Shown here piece after piece: positions 1 through 5,753 of a stretch of 12,339 nucleotides of DNA. Within the stretch, counting starts at the first letter, position 1; every line of letters begins with the position of its first letter. This DNA comes from Faucicola osloensis_C (lineage in GTDB: Bacteria; Pseudomonadota; Gammaproteobacteria; Pseudomonadales; Moraxellaceae), in the NCBI GenBank assembly GCA_019353055.1, contig JABAHL010000028.1, positions 1-12,339 on the forward strand, in the 5' to 3' direction. The position numbers were made by a program, and so were the translations under genes. Under the pieces are notes generated by a model. It was given only the letters and a program-made list of their open reading frames with translations. It had not been told where the DNA came from and did not search any database.

Positions 1-1
1 C

Positions 2-220
2 ACATTAACCAACAATTCTAATCGTGGCGTTTCATATCCGGTAGATGCAGCTAACCCACGTAACTATGCTACCAACAAGGGTAACCGTAACGGACATATC
101 ATTCGTTGGGCAGAAAAAAATAACGACCACACAGCTACCAGCTTTAACTGGGATATCTACCTATTTGCAGCGCCAAATGATTTAACCGCAGAAAATTTGT
201 CTGGTTTAAATGCCAAATAA
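2..220 (+). pseudogene. 3'-truncated PhoX-family phosphatase fragment (runs off the left edge)
   Basis: Frame 2 of the + strand is open from the window edge to a TAA at 218-220 and encodes 72 residues. It contains TLTNNSNRG, DAANPRNYATNKGNRNGHI, IIRWAE and ATSFNWDIYLF, the hallmark series of a PhoX/DUF839 alkaline phosphatase (TNNS, NGHIIRW and the FxWDIxLF strand). Intact family members continue after this strand for a few hundred residues with a motif of the SPDGL type. Here the reading stops soon after LSGLNAK, so the C-terminal part is missing. The last 64 bases overlap in antisense the 3' end of the opposite-strand phosphatase gene, so the cut is probably a recombination joint rather than a natural end. 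The 5' part is outside the window. Family assignment is firm; the truncation is inferred from family length. Confidence 0.75.
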
Positions 221-2172
221 CCCACCGCGGCACTGTAGCCATCTTTGAAGTTTTGGTTAATGAGCGGACGAACTGCTGTCTCAACGGCGGGGACAAAGGT
301 CATATCACCTGGGTGTTGGAAGTTTGACATGATATAAGTATAGCCATTGACTTCATCGACCGCGTGTAGGCCAGTAGACTCAGCGCCCGCTGGTGTTGAC
401 AGGATACGCGCTAATTTTTTGGTATCAACATTGTATGCCCAAAGATAGTTGTTAACATGGTAGCCAGAGTCTTCACCGATAAATAAGGTACGCATTTTTT
501 CAGAGAATTTTAGATTATCGGGGCAAGAGATTTTGTCAATGTTTGACGTGTTACCGAGCGCGTCTTTGGCAATGTCTTCCCCTGCTAAGCCTTCAGGTAC
601 ATACATACGGGTAGAGACCCACTCAGAGTTAATCGCTTTACCATTGTTATCAACCTGACCGCCTTTAAGCTCATGGGCGTAGACTGCGCCTGATTTTAAC
701 TGAGCCACTTTGACATCGTACTCGTCCGTGGTCATGGATTTTTCAATGCGCGACATGGCAGAGTAGGCAATTTTATCTTTGATATTGACCGTCGTGCCTT
801 CCATTTTGCTAAACGCCATTGATGCACCTTGCAGCGCTGCGTAGCGGTGGGTTTCTAAAAATGCAGCCGCTTGGGTGAGTTTGTCTGCCGGTAATTTGCT
901 ATTTGGCGCAAGTTTTACCCAGTTATTTGCCCCGTCATAGCCGATTTTTTTGTAAGAGGTATCATTGGGGTCAGTGTATTTGACATCCATGATATCGGTT
1001 GGTACTACCGTATTGGCTAGGGCTTCGATTTCAGCACTGGTCGCATGTCCTAGATGAATCCATTTGATGCTAAAATCACTGGCAGCCGCAGGGCCACCTT
1101 TGGCTGACGTTTGGGTGATTTTGGCAACATAGAGGTTACCTGCAGACAGGTCAGCTGCTTTATCGGCAACAAACATGAATAAACCACTGTTAGTAAAGTC
1201 ATCACCCATCAACGCAGTACGTTGGTCAGGCATCACTTGAATCAGTTCGTGAGAGATACGACCTAGATTGAAATGTTTTTTGGCGATACCAGACCCATCC
1301 GCATTGACTACGATTTCTGGTAAATGACCATAATGGTATGGGTTTGCTTTGGTTTCATCACCGTATAAGTTTTTGCTAAATGCTTTAAATTGGGCGCTGC
1401 TTCTTGCCATGAAAGCGTCTGGTTCATACTCTTCTGATGACAAATGCGTATTCCACGGTGAGAGGGATGCACCACAAGTAATCCATAACCCATACACTTT
1501 TGACATATCCACATTGTGGTATTTGACGACTTTGAGTTCGCCTGTTTGTGGGTTTTGGTCAAGCGTGACTACCGCAATGGGTGAAGGTAGTGTACCGTAA
1601 GTATTGCTGCCGGCTTGGTCTTTACTGGTATATTCAAATTGCACCACCGCAAATACGGTATTACCTGTTACACCCGCAACACGTGCGCCTTTAACTGTCA
1701 ATAATGAAGAGCCATCTGGGCAATCAGAGAAAAACTGGCGCGTAGAGGCTAGCACTGAGCTATCCATGATAGGCTTGTTATAGATATCAAAATAGCCGCC
1801 TGCAATGATGTCATTACCCTTTAAGTCTTTTAATTTATCCCCTGTTTTAAAAAACGGTTGGTACTGTAGCTTATAGTCAGTCGTGGTATTGTCATCAAAG
1901 GTTGCTTTTAGCTTTGAATCGACATACACCGTTGCCATATTGGCGGGATTTGATAAATCGGGTGCAGCCATACCGACAAACTCAGTCGCTTTAATGGTTT
2001 TTTGTGTATTATTGAGTATGCCTGCTGTGCTATTAGTATCACTATCACTCCCACAACCTGTTAATAGGGTGGCAACAGAGCCTGTGGCAAGTGGCAGCGC
2101 AGGCACCCCTGCCAAAAAACGAATGACATTACGGCGGCTAATGGTTTGGTCTAATTGATTAATTTCAGTCAT
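157..2172 (-). CDS. phoX: PhoX-type (DUF839) alkaline phosphatase, Tat-exported lipoprotein
   Basis: The 671-residue protein belongs to the PhoX/DUF839 family, secreted Ca/Fe-dependent phosphatases that release phosphate from organic esters. The start at 2172 is supported by AAGGAA seven bases upstream. The N-terminus carries a twin-arginine motif (SRRNVIRFLAG, residues 12-22), a hydrophobic stretch and a lipobox LLTGC with Cys40, so Tat export and lipid anchoring are likely. Family motifs include TCGASLSPWN with Cys233 (PhoX uses a conserved Cys as an iron ligand), the EE pair at 247-248, LGRISHE, and NFQHPGDMTF near the C-terminus. An upstream Pho box suggests induction under phosphate starvation. 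The last roughly 17-20 codons lie antisense to the truncated phosphatase fragment at 2-220, so the native C-terminus may have been replaced. The core domain appears whole, so activity is plausible but unproven. The symbol reflects the family, not proven orthology. Confidence 0.83.
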   Translation of the reverse strand: MTEINQLDQTISRRNVIRFLAGVPALPLATGSVATLLTGCGSDSDTNSTAGILNNTQKTIKATEFVGMAAPDLSNPANMATVYVDSKLKATFDDNTTTDYKLQYQPFFKTGDKLKDLKGNDIIAGGYFDIYNKPIMDSSVLASTRQFFSDCPDGSSLLTVKGARVAGVTGNTVFAVVQFEYTSKDQAGSNTYGTLPSPIAVVTLDQNPQTGELKVVKYHNVDMSKVYGLWITCGASLSPWNTHLSSEEYEPDAFMARSSAQFKAFSKNLYGDETKANPYHYGHLPEIVVNADGSGIAKKHFNLGRISHELIQVMPDQRTALMGDDFTNSGLFMFVADKAADLSAGNLYVAKITQTSAKGGPAAASDFSIKWIHLGHATSAEIEALANTVVPTDIMDVKYTDPNDTSYKKIGYDGANNWVKLAPNSKLPADKLTQAAAFLETHRYAALQGASMAFSKMEGTTVNIKDKIAYSAMSRIEKSMTTDEYDVKVAQLKSGAVYAHELKGGQVDNNGKAINSEWVSTRMYVPEGLAGEDIAKDALGNTSNIDKISCPDNLKFSEKMRTLFIGEDSGYHVNNYLWAYNVDTKKLARILSTPAGAESTGLHAVDEVNGYTYIMSNFQHPGDMTFVPAVETAVRPLINQNFKDGYSAAVGYLAFKPDKFSAVKSFGAANR

Positions 2173-2255
2173 GAGTGAATTCCTTGCTGATAGCAGTTAG
2201 CAGTTGGCTACGAAATAAATTTTATTGAAATAATGCAGAAACAATTATGCTGAGT

Positions 2256-2311
2256 ATGTTAGAGGGGATATGTGACAGTGGCTTGACTGATTCGTGACAG
2301 AACGGTGACAA
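2256..2311 (-). promoter_or_regulatory. Double Pho box and -10 element of the phoX promoter
   Basis: Read on the - strand, four 7-mers TTGTCAC, CTGTCAC, CAGTCAA and CTGTCAC (2311 down to 2272) are each separated by exactly four bases, an 11-bp period. The PhoB-binding Pho box consists of two CTGTCAT-like direct repeats with this spacing, so this is two boxes in tandem. Ten bases downstream is TAACAT (2261-2256), a reasonable -10 element at the distance expected when PhoB replaces -35 contacts. The translation start lies about 85 bases further on. The repeat pattern is seen directly; PhoB control is inferred. Confidence 0.8.
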
Positions 2312-2408
2312 CTAATCATCCGGTTTGAATATAAAGCGATACCATGGCTGCAAAATCTTGATGCTACTTAGCAATTAAAGTGATTTACTTTATTATTGAG
2401 TGAAATAA

Positions 2409-2417
2409 TGCTATGAT
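2409..2417 (+). promoter_or_regulatory. Candidate extended -10 promoter for murG
   Basis: TGC followed by TATGAT (2412-2417) fits an extended -10 element about 100 bases before the murG start. The matching -35 position holds only a weak TTTATT-like hexamer, which an extended -10 can tolerate. It lies in the 346-bp gap between the divergent phoX and murG starts. A small GGGG/CCCC dyad at 2467-2483 lies between it and the gene. Apart from the Pho box I see nothing else in this gap. Confidence 0.35.
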
Positions 2418-2518
2418 TTTGCCATTTTTATGGTGATTGTTTTTTCCGATAAACGGTCAGTCATACGGGGTTTTCTAATCCCCACCTCACCTAGATTGGA
2501 TTGATCAAGGATAATAAG

Positions 2519-2845
2519 ATGAGTGAGCCAACGATGCAAAAACCGCGCGTGCTGATGATGGCAGCAGGCACGGGTGGGCATGTGTTTCCCGCGATTGCGG
2601 TGGCTCAAGCGTTACAACAATCAGGTGCCCAAGTACATTGGCTCGGCACCCTAGTCGGTATGGAAAATGAGTTGCTACAACATTACGACTTTACCTACCA
2701 TGCCATCAATATGCAGGGGTTACGCGGTAACGGTATCAAACGCTTATTTAAAGCCCCGTCAACCTTACTTAAAGCAACATTAGCGGCTATCAAAATCATC
2801 AAAACCAATAAAATCGACATCGTGGTAGGGTTTGGTGCTTACTGA
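2519..2845 (+). pseudogene. murG: murG 5' fragment, truncated by an IS256-family sequence
   Basis: MurG is the membrane-associated glycosyltransferase that adds GlcNAc to lipid I to make lipid II in peptidoglycan synthesis. The fragment encodes 108 residues from the ATG at 2519, which has AAGGA seven bases upstream; an in-frame TTG at 2501 is a poorer start. It shows the N-terminal nucleotide-fold signature MMAAGTGGHVFPAIAVAQAL, then WLGTLVGMENELL, INMQGLRGNG and IDIVVGFGAY. The normal family motif is GFGGY followed by VSGP, after which roughly 250 residues including the UDP-GlcNAc-binding domain are expected. Here the frame meets TGA directly after GFGAY, inside transposase sequence. MurG is essential, so an intact copy must exist elsewhere if this cell lives with this locus. 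The truncated protein should be inactive. Confidence 0.9.
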
Positions 2846-3125
2846 CAAGTACAGGCTCAAAGCTACTGTCGCGGTCTCTTGGGGTGGAGATCTCAAGCTC
2901 GCCTGTGTCGCTACGGACTCTCTTTTTAGTGTGCCCATTGCGCTTATTAGGCCTGTCTGCCTTTTCATGCTTGGGGTAGCCGAGATGCTCTTCCATTTCT
3001 GCTTCTAGGGCAGTGTCGATGAAGGACTGCATGAGCTGCTTTTGAAAGTCTTTGATGTCATCGAAGCTTTTCATGCTGCTGGCCATTTGCTCAGCCAGTT
3101 TCTTGATGTCAGATTGGTTAGTCAT
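2799..3125 (-). pseudogene. IS256-family transposase N-terminal remnant
   Basis: The remnant starts MTNQSDIKKLAEQMAS and contains AEMEEHLGY, NKRNGHTKKRV and GELEISTPRDRD, the standard N-terminal DNA-binding region of IS256/mutator transposases. About 99 residues match the right copy; after KHQT the frame reads antisense murG sequence (LPRCRFYWF) to a stop at 2799. All DDE catalytic residues are absent, so it is non-functional. Confidence 0.88.
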
Positions 3126-3181
3126 TGCTTATTCTCCTGTTAGTGGATTATAAGCAGTTACAAAAAGTTTGGGAAACTCTC
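2828..3181 (-). mobile_element. IS256-family element, left copy, truncated to its 5' part
   Basis: The inner terminus is at 3181, where the - strand begins GAGAGTTTCCCAAACTTT, the same end found at 11079 on the + strand. A leader of about 55 bases with AGGAGA precedes the transposase ATG at 3125. Identity with the right copy runs without a visible mismatch through the first 298 coding bases and stops at 2828, where the sequence becomes murG. The remaining roughly three quarters of the element and its outer inverted repeat are missing. The break is inside the coding sequence, not at an IS end, so it was not made by simple insertion of this element. Confidence 0.85.
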
Positions 3182-3404
3182 ATCATGGAAATTGCCTTTT
3201 GAGTTTGAAGCAATGTATAATGATAAGATTAACCCGTTAGGTCAGGTGGCCTAACTTAAATAAAAAGTCTCCGACAAACCCGGTACGGTTCACTATCTAT
3301 TGTTATTCTTACCTGAAATTGATGTGAGCTTATAGAGACAAGGTAAATTTGCAAAAGTGCCGGCTATTCAGTGTTCATTGAATGTTTAATTTAATTTATT
3401 AAGC
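3182..3404. other. Non-coding stretch between the IS256 end and the czc promoter
   Basis: No credible gene is seen in these 223 bases. Two weak signals exist. TATAAT at 3216-3221 has TTGCCT 18 bases upstream (3192-3197) and could form a promoter reading right. Just after it, a short dyad GTTAGG (3236-3241) and CCTAAC (3250-3255) is followed by an A-rich stretch. The segment could be the remnant of a regulator region or of another element end. Neither signal is strong. Confidence 0.3.
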
Positions 3405-3435
3405 TTGACCTTGGAGTGGCTCTAAGCCTTATACT
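3405..3435 (+). promoter_or_regulatory. MerR-family-type promoter/operator driving the czc genes
   Basis: TTGACC (3405-3410) and TATACT (3430-3435) are separated by 19 bases, the long spacer typical of promoters activated by MerR-family metal sensors such as ZntR, CadR, PbrR or CueR. Within the spacer, CTTGGAG and CTCTAAG flank a 3-base centre and form a near-perfect dyad at 3410-3426, where such an activator binds between -35 and -10. Transcription would begin near 3442, just ahead of czcI. No merR-type gene is present in the window, so the activator must act in trans or has been lost. The architecture is seen; the regulator identity is inferred. Confidence 0.75.
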
Positions 3436-3457
3436 TGGTACAAATTTTTCGATTGTT

Positions 3458-3892
3458 ATGATGATGCGTTCTACTACATGGATTACAGTCTTGGTTGGAT
3501 TGTTCATGTTCCAAAGCTTTTGGAATGTGGCGGCGGCCTTTTGTGTCCATGAACAACAGCCTCAATCACAGCAGAGTTATCATTTTGGTCATCACCAAAA
3601 TACCTTGTGTGCCAGCGATAGTCGTCAACACGATCATAATGGACAGTCAGAAAACATAAAAACATTCAGTAGCGATTTAGAAATCGGTGAAGATCATCAA
3701 GATCATCAAGATCATCAAGATCATCTACCATCGATGATGCATGTGATTGTACAAAATGAAAAAGTAGATGTGTTTCATCCAAGCTCTGAAGTTAAAGTGA
3801 ATCCACAATTTCATTGGAAAAACAGCTATCAGGCTCCTGACCTGTTTCAACAAAGCCCACCTCCCGAATTTTCCCCGCTCATGGTGGGGTAG
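3458..3892 (+). CDS. czcI: CzcI-like periplasmic His-rich metal-resistance protein
   Basis: The 144-residue protein is counted from the ATG at 3458. An in-frame GTG at 3416 lies inside the promoter and is rejected; ATGs at 3461 and 3464 are equally possible because no clear ribosome site is visible. A signal peptide spans residues 1-27 (hydrophobic core TVLVGLFMF, cleavage after NVAAA). The mature protein opens with FCVHE and then HFGHHQ, the motif pair characteristic of CzcI proteins, which accompany czcCBA and are thought to modulate or sense metal in the periplasm. A run of DHQ repeats near residues 78-90 adds likely metal ligands. It is the first gene after the MerR-type promoter and was probably cotranscribed with czcCBA before an IS982-type element landed between them. 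Function beyond family resemblance is uncertain. Confidence 0.72.
   Translation: MMMRSTTWITVLVGLFMFQSFWNVAAAFCVHEQQPQSQQSYHFGHHQNTLCASDSRQHDHNGQSENIKTFSSDLEIGEDHQDHQDHQDHLPSMMHVIVQNEKVDVFHPSSEVKVNPQFHWKNSYQAPDLFQQSPPPEFSPLMVG
3691..3726 (+). repeat. Four tandem 9-bp units encoding DHQ repeats in czcI
   Basis: AGATCATCA is repeated three times with a fourth nearly identical unit, giving the amino acids DH-Q-DH-Q-DH-Q-DH. The unit is a multiple of three, so copy-number change alters the number of His/Asp ligands without breaking the frame. Confidence 0.9.
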
Positions 3893-3924
3893 CCTAAAAC
3901 ATTCCCACCACTTTTATTATTTAA

Positions 3925-4403
3925 ACCCCACTCTCAACACTTTTAGAGGGGGTTGAAACAAAAAAGGCATGAACTTAAACTTTAATCAATGACCAAAAAG
4001 ATTAGAGGATAAGCCATGCCCATCGACGAATTTATCATTAAAATCTATCTAATGGTAGATGACTACTACAAAAAGATGATATAACAGCATATCGTTAAAT
4101 AGCATGGGCAAGACAACATTCATTTTATTGATGGCTTTCCCATTCCTGTGTGTCAATATGCCCGATAACAGACCGCTTAGTGTACTTAATCGCCTTAAAA
4201 ATGCTCGTCGCAATATTGATACGGTGATTGGTCAGTTATCACAGCGATTTAACATGCAAAAGGTGAGAGCGAGAGATTTATGGCATTTGTCTCACAGATT
4301 TATGCGTAAAATCTTGGCTCATAACGTTTGCTTTGTAATCAACAAACAGTTAGGTAATCCCCCACTTCAGTTTGAATTGCTTATTTCAAGTTGAGAGTGG
4401 GGT
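3925..4403 (+). mobile_element. 479-bp internally deleted IS982-family element
   Basis: Perfect 14-bp terminal inverted repeats, ACCCCACTCTCAAC (3925-3938) and its reverse complement (4390-4403), bound the element, with a 7-bp target duplication outside. Autonomous IS982 elements are close to 1 kb, so about half is missing. The interior holds the start, one middle piece and the C-terminal part of an IS982 transposase. The intact ends mean it could still be moved in trans by a full-length relative, like a MITE. It separates czcI from czcC and contains no obvious terminator. Confidence 0.87.
4016..4394 (+). pseudogene. IS982-family transposase remnant (N-terminus plus C-terminus)
   Basis: The ATG at 4016, preceded by GAGGAT, opens a 22-residue reading (MPIDEFIIKIYLMVDDYY and on) that stops at 4082. 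In the same frame, 4103-4165 encodes HFIDGFPIPVCQYAR, the conserved segment around an early catalytic Asp of IS982 transposases, ending in TAA. A different frame then gives the C-terminus: NARRNIDTVIGQLSQRF, VRARDLWHLSHRF, MRKILAHNVCFVINKQL. At least two internal deletions and a frame change are needed to explain this. The ATG at 4104 that opens a 96-codon frame is not a true start. Confidence 0.85.
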
Positions 4404-4426
4404 TATTTAAATAAGTGGGAAAAATC

Positions 4427-5752
4427 ATGTCTTCACAATCAATTATACTCTTGCGTCATAGCTTGGTTGCTTGTATATGTGCAGTGGCTATGCAATATAG
4501 CTATGCTGAAAACGTTACCAGCTTTGAATCCGCTTTAGCAAAAGTACAAAGTTACCAGACTCAAGACAAGCCGTGGCAACAAGTTCAGCAAATATCTGAA
4601 TTGAATATTCAGCAAAGTCGGTTATGGCAGAATCCAAGTATAAGTTTAGAACAGTTTGGCTTTGGCTCAGGTCAAGAACAGGAATTCAATGTTGGCGTTA
4701 GTCAACCTCTAGATCTATTTGGTCAGCGTAAGCTGAACCGGGTGATTGCCAATACCTCGAATCAACAAATCCAATTGCAACAGCAATTATGGAAGGCACA
4801 AAGCCAACTGATTGTTAAATTTGCATGGTCGCAATTTGCACTTGCTGAGGTTGAGCAGTCTGTTTATTCAGTACTGTTAAAAACAAGTAAAGCCAATCTG
4901 GACAGTGCCCAGAAACGCTATCAGGCAGGCAGTATTGCCCTGGTTGATTTTGAGCGTGCCCAAATTGAAGCGCTAGAAATCCAACGACTTTATGAGCAAG
5001 CGATGCTGAATAAACAAGCTGCCGGTCGTCAGCTGTCTAATTTGTGGGGGGGGGAAACATCTTCACATCTTCAATTGAATAAAACCGCTATCCCTTGGCC
5101 AGAGCAAAGTCTCCAAACTGTGCAACGGTATATTGCTGAAGGGTGGCTAGAAAAATTCTATGCCTTGAACATTCAGCAATCGGATCATCAAATTGAAAAT
5201 TTAAGAATTCAGGCACGTCCCAATCCGACTTTAAATGTAGGCATGAGAAGTAGCAAAACCCCTAATAAAAGCAACGATACGACTTTAGCAATCGGCGTGG
5301 CTATTCCACTGAATATTTTCAATCGCCAGCAATATGCGATCCCGATGGTCCAGCAACAGCAAATATTGCTGAACCAACAGCAGCAGCTTGAGCTGAAGCA
5401 ACAAATACTCGATATTGCCAACAGAATGCATCAGCTCAAAGGTTTACGTAGCCAGTTCGATGCCACAACAGCACAAGTTACTTTGGCGACCAAAGTTCAG
5501 AGCCGTACTTTACAAGGGTTTCAGGCAGGGAAACTGTCCATTACCGACGTTCAGCAAGCAACCACCCAACTGCAGAATCTTCGATTGGGTCAATTACAAA
5601 TTCTACGTCAAGCTTGGCAAACTGCCCTAGCAGCTGAGGCACTCAGTATTGGCACAAGTTATGAAGAAATTAGCCGTTCGGATGCCTATACACAACTGAA
5701 TAAAAAGGCAGTCGAAGCATCGCAAAATTTAATCAATAGGGGAGCACGATAA
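4427..5752 (+). CDS. czcC: CzcC, outer-membrane channel of the Zn/Co/Cd efflux pump
   Basis: CzcC is a TolC-like outer-membrane factor that forms the exit duct of the CzcCBA tripartite pump. The ATG at 4427 is chosen over an in-frame GTG at 4415 because GGGA sits six bases upstream and the protein then begins with a clean signal peptide (residues 1-27, cleavage after YSYA). The 441 residues have the two-fold outer-membrane efflux repeat. The first half carries SRLWQNPSISLEQFGFG, FNVGVSQPLDLFGQR and a long helical segment; the second half starts near residue 245 with RPNPTLNVGMR and IGVAIPLNIFNRQQ, and ends with ITDVQQATTQL. It lies one base upstream of czcB, so the two are cotranscribed. A G9 run at 5046-5054 is a possible slippage site. 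The length is normal for the family and the gene appears intact. Confidence 0.92.
   Translation: MSSQSIILLRHSLVACICAVAMQYSYAENVTSFESALAKVQSYQTQDKPWQQVQQISELNIQQSRLWQNPSISLEQFGFGSGQEQEFNVGVSQPLDLFGQRKLNRVIANTSNQQIQLQQQLWKAQSQLIVKFAWSQFALAEVEQSVYSVLLKTSKANLDSAQKRYQAGSIALVDFERAQIEALEIQRLYEQAMLNKQAAGRQLSNLWGGETSSHLQLNKTAIPWPEQSLQTVQRYIAEGWLEKFYALNIQQSDHQIENLRIQARPNPTLNVGMRSSKTPNKSNDTTLAIGVAIPLNIFNRQQYAIPMVQQQQILLNQQQQLELKQQILDIANRMHQLKGLRSQFDATTAQVTLATKVQSRTLQGFQAGKLSITDVQQATTQLQNLRLGQLQILRQAWQTALAAEALSIGTSYEEISRSDAYTQLNKKAVEASQNLINRGAR
5046..5054 (+). repeat. G9 homopolymer inside czcC
   Basis: Nine consecutive G bases encode the end of W207, G208, G209 and the first base of E210. Gain or loss of one G shifts the frame and would truncate CzcC at about half length. 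The run stands out in an otherwise A+T-leaning gene and resembles slippage-prone contingency tracts. Confidence 0.9.
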
Positions 5753-5753
5753 A

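Larger units (their letters stand above)
3918..4410. repeat. 7-bp target-site duplication (TATTTAA) flanking the IS982-family remnant
   Basis: TATTTAA occurs at 3918-3924 immediately before the left inverted repeat and again at 4404-4410 immediately after the right one. IS982-family elements make duplications in this size range. The intact duplication shows that the element transposed here as a unit. Removing it together with one repeat copy restores a palindromic spacer between czcI and czcC. Confidence 0.88.

Noticed and set aside
2467..2483. GGGG/CCCC dyad upstream of murG as an intrinsic terminator
   Set aside because: The stem is only four bases with a nine-base loop and no following T-run, and no gene reading right ends before it.
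2501..2518. TTG start for murG giving six extra residues
   Set aside because: The ATG at 2519 has a well placed AAGGA at 2507-2511, while the TTG has no good ribosome site.
3416..3457. Upstream GTG start for czcI
   Set aside because: It lies within the MerR-type operator, ahead of the predicted transcription start, and would spoil the signal peptide.
3691..3726. Short direct repeats as a CRISPR-like array
   Set aside because: The units are 9 bp, contiguous and without spacers, and are translated in frame in czcI.
4104..4394. A 96-codon open frame that looks like a small gene
   Set aside because: Its first part is out of frame with the conserved IS982 segment (FIDGFPIPVC is read in another frame), and only its C-terminal part matches an IS982 transposase. 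It is part of the remnant element.
4415..4426. GTG start for czcC
   Set aside because: The GTG overlaps the GGGA ribosome site used by the ATG at 4427, which gives a better signal peptide.
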